From contig JARBJD010000085.1 of the NCBI GenBank assembly GCA_033064195.1, positions 124,001 through 188,000 on the forward strand: a stretch of 64,000 nt of DNA, read 5' to 3'. Origin of the DNA: Blattamonas nauphoetae (lineage: Eukaryota; Preaxostyla; Oxymonadida). Positions 34,569 to 43,980 of the stretch are shown piece after piece. The notes beneath the pieces were generated by a model. It searched no databases and was not told the DNA's origin. It was given only the letters and a program-made list of their open reading frames with translations. Positions within the stretch are counted from its first letter, which is position 1, and every line of letters starts with the position of its first letter. The position numbers and the translations under genes are program-made.

Positions 34569-36400
34569 TGGAAGCTTATATTACAAAACCCAAATCAACC
34601 ATCAGCACGCACGGGAAGGAGATTTACGACCTTCTCGTCAAACAACATCGCGACTATCCAGCAGCACCTCTCATCAAAGCTCTGGATAGTCGTCATGAAC
34701 TCATACCAATCAAGGAGATTGTCCTTGCTCATTACAATAGTTTGGCTTTCTTTTCTCTCATTCTTTCTCTCTTTAGATAAATTCACTTCACTTATTTCGT
34801 CTTTAACTCATTTACATCGTGAAATGAGGTGCAAAGACGACAAGGTGAAATTGATGCAGTGTGTCTCCCAAGTACTCTCACTTGGCGAGACACAGGCTGT
34901 TGGTTTCGACGTCGAGGAGGGGCATATAACTATGCCCGCTCCCGATTCGACAGAATCGGTGGGAGACCTCGGAATCCCACTCGACGTCGACCAGCCTCAA
35001 AACAGGTTACTTTTCCTTTTTTCAATCATTCTCACAGAAAATAAACATCCTCGAAGACACTGAACTGATGAAAGCAATAGAAGATAAAACGTCACCAAGC
35101 TGCGAAAACCAGAAAAGAAAACCACAGAAGAGGGTTAAGAAACGTATGCTCACACTCCTTTTCACCCAATTCTCTTTACACTATTAGAAAAGCCAGCAGT
35201 TGACACACTGGACGACGATGACCTGCTATTCCTCCTCAGCAGGTCAGATAGTCCATCAACTCCGGACAACTCCCTCGAAACCATAGCAACCGAAACACAC
35301 CACATCGAAACAAGGCTCCTTGGAAACAACGAAAAGGAGCTTCACCGTCAGCTAGTTGAGGAAGGAAAACCAAAATCTCTTACTCTACTTTCTGCAAACA
35401 AACAAAATTCCTGAAAAAGCAACAAAGAACCGACCTCTGTTCCCTTTGTGAACGAGGCAAATATTTACAAAAAAGAAGAAACATTAAAAGCACAAAACCA
35501 AAAACTCACAGAAAAAGAACAAAATGAACTAAAAACAATAGAAAAACACAAAAAAATAGCCGAAACACAAAGAAATTATTACAATTCATCCATTTCATCC
35601 ATAGACGATGACACATTGGTCATCGTCATGGACTTTAAAGAAAATTGGTCATTACCTCTTTCCAATGACCAAGTCGGACACGATTTTTATCTAAAAACTT
35701 CAGTTTCTCATCTCTGCATTACTTGTTTCACCTCACAGAATTCTGTGATCAAAAAAACATATCACAACTTTATTTCCCTGTTCTTTCTCATGATCACCGT
35801 TTTGTTCAAGAATGTCTTGCCGATTTATTTTCTCTTGATTCATACACTTCCAAGAAACACATCACTGTATTTACTGATACTGGTCCGCATTTTAGGAACC
35901 AGTATGTTCTCGGTTACTTTCTGTCTTCTCAAAATCCCTTGTTTTCAGGGAAGAAAATTCAGTACTGTTTCTTTTCAGAGCAGCATGGGAAAAACTGCTG
36001 CGACCTCCGAATTCGGAGTCCTTTCAAATTTTGTTTCACATCACCTCACTGAACCAATCCGCTCCTCGGATGACCTTATTGATTTTTTCACTTCACATCT
36101 CACTCAATTGAATGGGAATGACGGAAATTCCGTTCATTCCTTCCACCGGTGTGTCTCTTTTGATAGTTCATCTTTTATTCACTTTAGACATACTGTCTTC
36201 CCAGACAGTCACTCATATTTTCGGGTCATAATCACCGGTCTGAAGGAATACCTTGGATTTTTCCGATCAGATACCTCCTTGACCGGGGCCCCTGTTTGTG
36301 TGAACGCGTCTTCATTTGACTTCTTATTGCGTTTTTCAGAGAAGAGGGGAGAGGACAAAAGGGAGAGGAAGGTGTTTGAGAAGGAGGAAGTTGAGAGACG
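34569..36400 (+). CDS. RNase H-fold DDE transposase-like gene of the 13.8-kb element
   Basis: An ATG at 34569 starts a short helical domain, then comes an acidic linker with short introns likely (for example a 44-nt GTATG...TTAG near 35144-35187). A CSLCERGKYL zinc-knuckle-like motif and a coiled region follow. The core has an acidic residue at each position expected of an RNase H-fold transposase: VIVMDFKENWSLP (first Asp), then SHDHRFVQECL and ITVFTDTGPHFRNQ (second Asp), then FFSEQHGKNCCD (third acidic residue). The C-terminal region is charged. The open reading is spread over more than one frame, so the present copy is either spliced in ways I could not settle or partly decayed. I cannot assign a superfamily. 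Confidence 0.6.
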
Positions 36401-36711
36401 GGATGAGAATGAGGTGAGTTCGGGTCTTCAGTCTCTTACATCTTTTCGTTATTCATATCTTTCAAATGTTTCTTCTTCAACTCCTAATTCTCATACTCTT
36501 CATTCTTCTCCTTCTTCACTTATTCATTCTTCCCCTTCTTCACTTATTCATTCTTCTCCTTCTTCACTTTTTCATTCTTCTCATTCTCTTATTCATCCAA
36601 TCCCTCCAACTTCTCCAATTCTATATTCACCTCCAAGCTCTCCTATTCTTTTTGATTCTAATTCATTTTTCACCTCGCCATTTTATTACATTTAAACCCC
36701 CTACCACCTCG

Positions 36712-36822
36712 CTCATTCCATACCTGGCTTATCCTGCCAGGCCTTTTGGCCGAACAGGGCTAGCCTAGTACCATTTACGGCCTTGTGTCCGGTACTAGGT
36801 TCACAGCAGGACTTGGAATGAG
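36712..36822 (+). other. Nested hairpin block, possible structured RNA or cruciform
   Basis: A perfect 9-bp outer stem (CTCATTCCA at 36712-36720 with TGGAATGAG at 36814-36822) encloses a CCTGGC/GCCAGG hairpin (36723-36741), an overlapping GGCC-TTTT-GGCC hairpin, and an 8-bp CTAGTACC/GGTACTAG hairpin (36765-36798). The whole resembles a multi-armed fold. It lies just downstream of the transposase-like gene. It could be an RNA element in the transposase 3' untranslated region or a DNA site. It is not a tRNA: arm lengths and loop sequences do not fit. Confidence 0.55.
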
Positions 36823-37103
36823 TGAGGACAACACTGAAAGACATATTTTTCATTATTGATTTCTGTATTAGAACAATTCCGTTTATATTTCACAAATTTC
36901 TTCTCTTTCATCAACAATCATTCTCATTTTTGTCTTCTCCTCTTGTAGGTTGTCTGTCATTCACTCAATTCCTCCACTAGACTTTGGATCATAGCATCAA
37001 GTTCACTTCAGTTGTGGTAAGAAAAACGATATGTCTCAATCCTTCTTCGTGACTTCTTTACCTTCCAGGTCCAATTAGCGATGGTGTACATTCCTCCCAG
37101 CCA

Positions 37104-37240
37104 CCAACCTAGCACTCATCTCCACTCCCCCACCACTCAGCCAACCTCTCATCTCCACTCCCCCACCACTCAGCCAACCTCTCATCTCCACTCCCCCACC
37201 ACTCAGCCAACCTCTCATCTCCGCTCCCCCACCACTCAGT
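37104..37240. repeat. Minisatellite, 33-bp unit, about four copies
   Basis: The unit is about CCTCTCATCTCCACTCCC plus CCACCACTCAGCCAA. As 33 is a multiple of three it gives an 11-residue repeat on the minus strand (GWLSGGGVEMR). The short frame over it is a product of the repeat. Confidence 0.9.
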
Positions 37241-37364
37241 AGTACACCACCATCAATATTCCCACTCAAGCAACCACCGCTATCTCAGTCCTCTTCGTAC
37301 CGATGAACTCAGCTGTCCTTTATCGCTCTCAAGCTCCACCACACCCTCACCATCGCCCTCAATC

Positions 37365-38216
37365 GCCAGCAAACACTCTCGCTCACCCTCCATCGCCACC
37401 AAACACTCTCGCTCACCCTCCATCGCCACCAAACACTCTCGCTCACCCTCCATCGCCACCAAACACTCTCGCTCACCCTCCATCGCCACCAAACACTCTC
37501 GCTCACCCTCCATCGCCACCAAACACTCTCGCTCACCCTCCATCGCCACCAAACACTCTCGCTCACCCTCCATCGCCACCAAACACTCTCGCTCACCCTC
37601 CATCGCCACCAAACACTCCGCTTCGCTCCCCATCGCCACCAAACATTCCGCTTCGCTCCCCATCGCCACCAAACATTCCGCTTCGCTCCCCATCGCCACC
37701 AAACACTCTCACTCACCCTCCATCGCCACCAAACACTCTCGCTCACCCTCCATCGCCACCAAACACTCCGCTTCGCTCCCCATCGCCACCACACTCCGCT
37801 TCGCTCCCCATCGCCACCACACACTCCGCTTCGCTCCCCATCGCCACCAAACACTCCGCTTCGCTCCCCATCGCCACCAAACATTCCGGTTCGCTGCTCA
37901 TCGCCACCAAACACTCCGCTTCGCTCCCCATCGCCACCAAACATTCCGCTTCGCTCCCCATCGCCACCACACACTCCGCTTCGCTCCCCATCGCCACCAA
38001 ACATTCCGCTTCGCTCCCCATCGCCACCAAACACTCCGCTTCGCTCCCCATCGCCACCAAACATTCCGCTTCGCTCCCCATCGCCACCACATTCCGCTTC
38101 GCTCCCCATCGCCACCAAACATTCCGCTTCGCTCCCCATCGCCACCAAACACTCCGCTTCGCTCCCCATCGCCACCAAACATTCCGCTTCGCTCCCCATC
38201 GCCACCACACACTCCA
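37365..38216. repeat. Minisatellite, 30-bp unit, about 28 copies of two subtypes
   Basis: All units share CCATCGCCACCAAACA. The left part carries the ending CTCTCGCTCACCCT and the right part CTCCGCTTCGCTCC or TTCCGCTTCGCTCC, with a short mixed zone near 37610-37800. Slips of one to three bases change the frame twice. The array is open on both strands over 300 codons or more, which is a trivial result of a 30-base unit without stops. Confidence 0.95.
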
Positions 38217-38542
38217 CTCACCTCTACTTGCCTCCCTCGTCCTCCACTCACCTCCTTCCGATAGACTCCCTTTTTCCTTCTGCGACATCCAAACTCACCT
38301 CCTCGAGCCTCCGCCTCCCTCCACTCTTTCTCTCATCAGCACTTTCCATCTTAATTGTGTCTTCTATGAATCTTGTTGTTTTCAACTCACAATTAACACT
38401 TTCTTGAGAAAACAAACTAAAGAAAAATCACTTGTTTGAGATAATACACCACCAAAAGTGAATAAAACTGAAATCATTCATCCAAGCTTCAAAATCGTGC
38501 GAAGAGAGGGAAAACAGAAGAGAGAGAGAATGAGAGAAGAGG

Positions 38543-39177
38543 TTATATGGTGGTGAAGGAGACGTTCACCCGGAACACCACATCCAGTGTAGTGAGGAAG
38601 ATGGTAGACGGTACATAGTCCACCAAATGACGATCAACCCATATTATTTTGTAATACACCTCCAATTTGTCTACTGGTATGAATAGATCGAAAAAAACAC
38701 ATGTAATCAGTTCATGGAGGTGAGAAAGAGCTATTTGAGATTTAACAGCATATTTGAAAAAAAGAATGCGGAGAGGAGGTTTTGAAGGGGTGATCTCGAA
38801 CTTTTCTATGATGTCAAAAATATTGACCCATATTCTACTGGAATAAACGAGAGAATATACATGCTAGAACGAACTGAAATACTTGTGCCCTTTCGACGAC
38901 GGATCGAAGGCATGGAGGATCAATTGTTTCTGCATAGAATCTGGCCTTGACCAGGGATGTTCGGAGACTATTTAAATTCTATATCCAGTCAAGTACATCA
39001 AGTTTATATGTCTGGGGAGAGGGAACTGCCATTAGATCAATTCCATCAATTCCAGGTCGAAGGCAGATTGAGGATGAGTTTGATGAGACATGTGAGTTCG
39101 CAGTTTGGATTCGAATGGTTGTATAAATCGATATTTCGTGAGATGGAGAGAAATCAAGGCTTGACGGGTTGATCACT
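38543..39177 (-). CDS. Subterminal element gene, minus strand, unknown function
   Basis: A clearly protein-like minus-strand frame without an ATG runs from about 38863 to a stop at 38543: IWVNIFDIIEKFEIT, FFKYAVKSQIALSHLHELI, LEVYYKIIWVDRHLVDY. Upstream stretches also look coding (ALISLHLTKYRFIQPFESKL near 39170-39060; RFYAETIDPPCLRSVVERAQ near 38945-38885) in other frames. A multi-exon gene that begins just inside the right terminal repeat is likely. Splice sites were not settled. It mirrors the minus-strand gene near the left end. I recognise no family. Confidence 0.5.
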
Positions 39178-39206
39178 TCCATCGTTCACACAATGACAGA
39201 CTTTTG

Positions 39207-39382
39207 GTTTAAAGGGGGTAGAGGGACATACAATTTGTTTTGAAGCTAGATAAGATAAAAAATGTGTGATATAGTCGAAAATTATAAACAAATTGACAGA
39301 TCTGTGTGTATCCTTCAGATCTGTGCGTATACCAAATTTAGATCTGTGTGTATACAAAATCAGATCTGTCTCTATACATACC
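39207..39382 (-). repeat. Right terminal inverted repeat of the 13.8-kb element
   Basis: This is the reverse complement of the left repeat, beginning on the minus strand GGTATGTATAGAGACAG. It also has four AGATCT palindromes. The second spacer differs from the left copy. It is followed at once by the second copy of the target duplication (39383-39393) and by host coding sequence. Confidence 0.9.
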
Positions 39383-39393
39383 CCATCCATACG

Positions 39394-40455
39394 AGTATCT
39401 GTTGTCGTTTTGCCAGAATAATTGCACCACCTGCACAGCTTCTGATGAGCCAACTTTTCACACTGATAAATCAACATCGATAACCATCAACACAGGAAAC
39501 CGCTACGAAAACAATGTGGCGGAAATGAGAGCATGCTTTCTGGCGGTTGTCTCAACAGCCGAAATCAGCAACAATCTCTTCAAAGGCAATTCTCACCTCA
39601 ACCCAGAACTCAACCGAGCGACGTTGGAGATTCATCAAAGAGCTCCAGAATCGTTGTTGATGTCCGGCAACACGTTTGATGGAGGAAACTTCATCTATGC
39701 AAGCTGCAATGGCACTGTCAAGAATGACATTCGATTTGTCCATTCTTTTACATCCAACTTGACATTTTTTGCATCATGTACAAACCAGCAACTTTATTTT
39801 CCACAAGCTTCTCGCTCAAACGACACGATCGCGTCATCTGACACTTCGAATATCGTCTACGCCGGGACTGCCACTCAGAAATATTCAGCCACTGCCTCCA
39901 GCCCATCACCATTCATCCTGTTCAGTCGTCCCGCCAGTTTGGTGATTGTCTTGTATACATTTGACTTGTCAGCGAAGGCTGTCAGTTTTGGGGAGTTCTC
40001 AGGTCAGTCGAAAGTGATTATTGATTCGATTAAGATCACTCCGAACACGACTGCTCTGAGCACAGACTTCGTTTCTCTCTCCACATCCTCCCTCATCGTC
40101 AAAAGCATGGCTCTTTCATCTCTTCAAGTTGGCTCCTTCAGCTTCGTTCGAGTGATTGGCGAGTCGTCACTCGTCGTGTCTTCTTCGAACTTCTCAAATA
40201 TTGCTCAGACGAGTGTAGCTGGCGGGTCATTCATTGTGATGGATGGCTCAGCCACTCAACACACCAAACTCTCCTCGTGCCGCTTCAGCTCTCTGATCTC
40301 GACTGGAAATGGAGGAGTTCTTCTTGCGACACTGACAACCGAGTCAACGCTGACAGTGGAAGACTGTGATTTTTCCGCTTGCTCATCAGGTGGGAATGGA
40401 GGAGCGATTTCTGTATCGTGTGCCGTTGGAGTTCCTTCATCCTCCCTCATCGTCG
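39394..40455 (+). CDS. Receptor gene segment 2: beta-helix
   Basis: The host frame resumes straight after the right target duplication (HPYEYLLSFCQNNCTTC). It stays open for about 350 codons of Ser/Thr-rich beta-helix sequence with rungs such as SLIVKSMALSSLQ, SLVVSSSNFSNIAQTS and LTVEDCDFSACSSGGNGG. No stop or frame change is seen within the segment. It ends at the boundary of the DIRS-derived element near 40456. Confidence 0.82.
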
Positions 40456-40653
40456 AAGATTTAGAAAAGGGAGAAGAGTAAATGCCGAATCAACATCTAA
40501 TCAAGTCGAAAAGAACAACAAAACCAAAAACCAAAGGGCAGAGCGAAGACACTCCACATCAACTGAAACCATTCCTTGTCGGGCGGGAGGGTGGTCACTC
40601 TTCTTCGCTCTGCTAAATCTTCGATCACTCTGCAGTGATCTGATTCAGCCGAG

Positions 40654-42044
40654 CTACGAAGAGTGAGTCTTGGGAGTCATCACCTCGTTGATGAGGATGG
40701 ACTCTTCTCCGTTTTCCTGTTCTCCAACTGGATCGTGAACTGCCCTCTCCGTCTCCGTCGAAATAAACCCGAAAATCCAAGAGCAACTTTGCTCTACGCC
40801 GAAACCAATATCGGCACTCCATATTCCGAGGATCATGCTGCATCCACGAAGGATAGTCTCCAGCTCGTTCCCGTCGATGATGTCATCGTCTGCCATATTC
40901 TCCAGTGACACAGAATACTCTCCAGTAACCATGTGACGTCCAACAAATCCAGTAGTGGGTTGATTCACCTTGGTCAGACGCGATAGTTCAGCAATAGTTT
41001 CAAACACAAGGTCAGACTCAAAATGAACTGGTTTCGATGAAGAATTCATCATCCCACTCACTTCATAAATCATGACATATTTCAGTCCAAGTTCACCAAC
41101 TCCAGCTGTGCCATAAAGAACTCCATTGATTCTTCCATTCCCAAACGAATCGAATGACACACTCATCGTCTCAGTCCCAGACAATCCTTTCGACCGAGTC
41201 ATCGTCACTGTGTACTCCTCAGAGAGACCAATCCCAGACAGCGACACAACTCCTTTCTTGTTCTGATCCGAATAATCAACAAACGGATTCGGAGTGGTCA
41301 GACGAGGCGATTCTGCCATGATCTTTACGAGATTGGCTTCAAAGAAGTGAGTGGCTGTCGTCGACGAGACTGTTTGAGAGAACTCAGTCGCATTGTATTC
41401 CACTCCATGATCCAATTCATCATCTGACCAAGGATACAGCAATGCTGACCTCATCCACGCATCGTCAAAAACACTGAACATCATCGAAACAATGTGCTTC
41501 ACTGACGAACCAACTGACAGCGAAACATCGTTAGTTTCACCTGTCACTAGTTCCTTTCCTGTCATCCTCCTCTGCCACCTGTGACGTCGATGCCAATCGG
41601 AGGCGAGAGGACGCGATGTTGTGAAATGTCTGAAAAACTGTCCTTTCAGTCGGCGGAGGGTGATCGAGAAGAACCCTGCTGACCCATGTTTTTCCAACAT
41701 CGTCGACTCATAGAAAAAAACGTTGTATGATGTGGCTGACACAGCCTTTCGCAACGAATGAAGATGGAGACTGAACTCCATTCCTTGATATCTCCTTCAA
41801 TAGACTCTGTACCAATTGCGTTGACCATTATCCCTCTATGACGAGGGAAGCGACCTTCTCCTCTGCCATCTGCGGCGTTGATGCCTTTGAAGGTCAGAGG
41901 GCAGGATGTTCTGAAATGTATCCAACCACTTGTTTTGAATGGTAGATGTGGCGTTGTTGCCAAAAGATGATGGTTGTGTTGTGATGTGTGACTGGTGATA
42001 GTCTGATGTGGTTTGTGATGTGATCGTTGGGGCGATGACGCCAA
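40654..42044 (-). pseudogene. Captured host surface-protein segment inside the DIRS-derived element
   Basis: A 375-codon minus-strand frame (40654-41781), with a further decayed part to 42044, contains repeated Ig-like modules of about 110 residues: VVSLSGIGLSEEYTVTMTRS, a cysteine-poor strand region, then GELGLKYVMIYEVSGM, and again TGEYSVSLENMADDD. This style belongs to the large host surface proteins, not to a retroelement. It has the same orientation as the gag-like frame and is antisense to the interrupted gene. Capture of a host transcript is possible. Similar modules are not seen in the receptor segments around it. Confidence 0.6.
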
Positions 42045-42085
42045 CTTAAGAAGAAATTGAGGTGTTTGATCTGCTTTCCTGTGTC

Positions 42086-43057
42086 CTACTGCTGGCTCCG
42101 CCCTTCATCCTCCTGTCTGAAAATCATATTCTCCATTGAAAAGGACCGACATTGTTGTCCATCTCTGACTGCCTCTGCAGTCTCCCTTGCCCGAATCGTT
42201 TGCTCCATCTCCTGTTGGAGGAGCTCTTCCTGCCGTCGAACGTTCTCCTGTTCCAGCTCATCCTCCCCAATTGACGGCTCGACAAGACCGAGATTGACCT
42301 TGCGAGCCAGTTCCACCTGTTGTACCAGCTCCGCTGCTTTCAGCCCCATCAACGCCAATGCTTGCACAGAGGGCATGCCTTGTCGGACAGCTATGAACAG
42401 GCCAATACTTAACCTGACCGCGTGGAAGGCCTCATGTTTAAGGCCGACCAATAAACCATCACTATCCCGTGTATGTTCTGAAACATATTTGCTAAGGATA
42501 TCCTTATTCAGCTGAAGCCCTTCGGCCAATTTCAGGACCTCCTTCAGAGTCGCAAGAGCCTGAGCATCCCAGTTGAAGAGAGGGAGCTCCCTTGCAACAT
42601 CTTCTACCCTGGCTTGCATATATTCGAGGTCTGCTCCAAGTCCAGCTTGAGTTGGAGCGATGCCCATCTGCGGTTGAAGTGGTGCAGGCTGGAAGACGAC
42701 TTGTTCTGGAAGCGGTGTTGTCCGGAAGATCCAGGGTGTCATCGATCCGCCATTATCGATATTCGGCGTATGTACATCATCACTCCCCCTTTGATGAAAC
42801 GGTTGAGGGGTCACAATTCGCTGCTGGACTACATTTGGGACCAGGGCACCTCCGATCGGTCCCTCCCAGTCCTGGCTATCCAGTCCGAAGTCACAATCAA
42901 TTGTCGCCAGAAATAGTCGTAAAAGATGGAAAATAGCACTGGCAATGGGATAGAGGTAGGGTGGCAACGCCATCTGTTGAAATTTTTGAGCGTCTTCGGA
43001 GTTGGGTAAAAGCCCGCTTGTAAACACCTGGACAGCCAAATTGCGAAGCTCCTGCAA
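42086..43057 (-). CDS. Gag-like ORF of the DIRS-derived element
   Basis: A 323-codon frame begins close to the element's 5' end. It is helical, Gln/Leu-rich and ends in a Glu/Arg-rich coiled tail (EELLQQEMEQTIRARETA). The helical block around GLKHEAFHAVRLSIGLFI and the following Ala/Leu/Glu stretch resemble the gag-like frame at 5859-7082. I read it as the structural-protein part of the fossil element. Confidence 0.62.
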   Translation of the reverse strand: MQELRNLAVQVFTSGLLPNSEDAQKFQQMALPPYLYPIASAIFHLLRLFLATIDCDFGLDSQDWEGPIGGALVPNVVQQRIVTPQPFHQRGSDDVHTPNIDNGGSMTPWIFRTTPLPEQVVFQPAPLQPQMGIAPTQAGLGADLEYMQARVEDVARELPLFNWDAQALATLKEVLKLAEGLQLNKDILSKYVSEHTRDSDGLLVGLKHEAFHAVRLSIGLFIAVRQGMPSVQALALMGLKAAELVQQVELARKVNLGLVEPSIGEDELEQENVRRQEELLQQEMEQTIRARETAEAVRDGQQCRSFSMENMIFRQEDEGRSQQ

Positions 43058-43118
43058 TCTCGGCTGAATCAGATCACTGCAGAGTGATCAAGTCGACATT
43101 CGCCGAGTCGTGCACATG

Positions 43119-43974
43119 GGTGATTCTAAATGAATTGTTACCCGCGTATTTTCTTCTGCAAGACGTGCAGAAACTCTCTGCAATTTTCAGAGCACTCATA
43201 TTCTCCTCCCCTCGACATGATGAAGGTGTTTTTTGTCCTTCTGACTCTTCATACATTCTTTTGCATCTGATTTCTGCATTCAGTCGACATTTTTCACCCA
43301 GACTTGTCTATACCTCCAAACATGTTCAAGTATCTCGTTTTAACACAAACTTTGAAGCGGAAAACCATCGCTTGAACAGTATATATATTCTCATCTTCGC
43401 TTTCCAAGTCTTTGTTTCCATCATCTTTGATCCAACAACGAAACTTGACATCTCATTGATTGATTGCAATTTTGAGGTTTTCCAACTCTTTTCCTTCAAC
43501 TTTCTCATTCAGATCTGGTGATCACGTTCTTCCCCTCAAACAATTGACTTGTGAATTCTGATCTTCCTCCCTCTTCTATTGTAACCCTCAAAAATGATAT
43601 CCATTCATAAATTCGCCTCAAACATACCATATGGACATATTCGGATTACTTTATGAAGATATCGCCTCTCTGACGCGAGGAAGTCAATCCATGTTTTTCA
43701 AGACTTTTTGAATGATTCGTGCTTTCGATTCGCTTTTTTCTCACATTTCCGTTCTTTTATATCGTTTTACACCATCGGTTGATTTTCTGGCACGTTTTGG
43801 GGAAATAAATGTGAAAAAAAGCCCCAATCAGAATAGGGCTCTCTCGAACGCGATCAAAACAAAATCTCTAAAATTTAGTACTTTTCTGTTCTGAAAATCT
43901 CTGACAGCTAATTCTACAAAAATTTTTTTTTGAGACGCACCATAGTCTTTTGTAACATTTCATTTAGAATCACC
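43119..43974. mobile_element. MITE-like element, 856 bp, 6-bp target duplication
   Basis: Terminal inverted repeats of about 24 bases (GGTGATTCTAAATGAA, then one mismatch, then TGTTAC) lie at 43119-43142 and 43951-43974. The target CACATG is duplicated (43113-43118 and 43975-43980). The inside is AT-rich without a supported gene. Removing the element and one target copy gives host ESCTCGSEQKGQW in frame. It is a non-autonomous DNA transposon; the autonomous partner is not in the window. Confidence 0.85.
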
Positions 43975-43980
43975 CACATG

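Larger units (their letters stand above)
25590..39382 (+). mobile_element. 13.8-kb TIR DNA transposon carrying several genes
   Basis: Long terminal inverted repeats (about 175 bp) and a 9-11 bp target duplication bound one unit of 13.8 kb. It contains an RNase H-fold transposase-like gene (34569-36400), minus-strand genes of unknown function near both ends, a decayed helical host-like gene, a beta-helix gene fragment, three minisatellite arrays and a hairpin-rich block. I see no DNA polymerase B, packaging ATPase, protease or capsid-like gene, so I find no support for a Polinton. Long TIRs with subterminal motifs, a 9-bp duplication and captured host gene pieces are known from Mutator-like elements; membership is inference. 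The TIRs differ by scattered substitutions and small indels, so the insertion is not brand new. The transposase is split over frames by introns or decay. Confidence 0.85.
40456..43090 (-). mobile_element. DIRS-derived element with a host-gene cargo
   Basis: The element lies on the minus strand. Its 5' end (near 43090) begins GATCACTCTGCAGTGATC. The same 31-base end sequence recurs inverted at 40621-40652, where it is fused to a copy of the 3' end (TAAATCTTC). That gives the internal complementary region expected of a DIRS circle junction. A gag-like frame follows the 5' end (42086-43057). Where reverse transcriptase and recombinase would be expected there is instead a beta-helix/Ig-like host segment. 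No target duplication is present, as is usual for this group. The element is broken, with no recognisable polymerase or recombinase, and must have moved by help from another copy. Insertion into the receptor gene is fairly recent, since the host frame around it is intact. Confidence 0.75.

Noticed and set aside
36712-36822. tRNA gene
   Set aside because: Despite a cloverleaf-like set of stems, there is no 7-bp acceptor stem, anticodon loop or TTC-type T-loop at the right distances.
33799-38216. CRISPR-like direct repeats
   Set aside because: The units are contiguous without unique spacers and the setting is eukaryotic, with introns and transposons.
37280-38439. Long open frames on both strands (up to 378 codons) over the 30-bp repeats
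   Set aside because: They arise because the repeat unit is a multiple of three without stops. The protein repeats differ by strand and frame and have no start or domain context.
25590-39382. Polinton or other virus-like identity for the 13.8-kb element
   Set aside because: Long terminal repeats and size would fit, but no DNA polymerase B, packaging ATPase, protease or capsid-like product could be recognised, and the target duplication is 9-11 bp rather than the 6 bp usual for Polintons.
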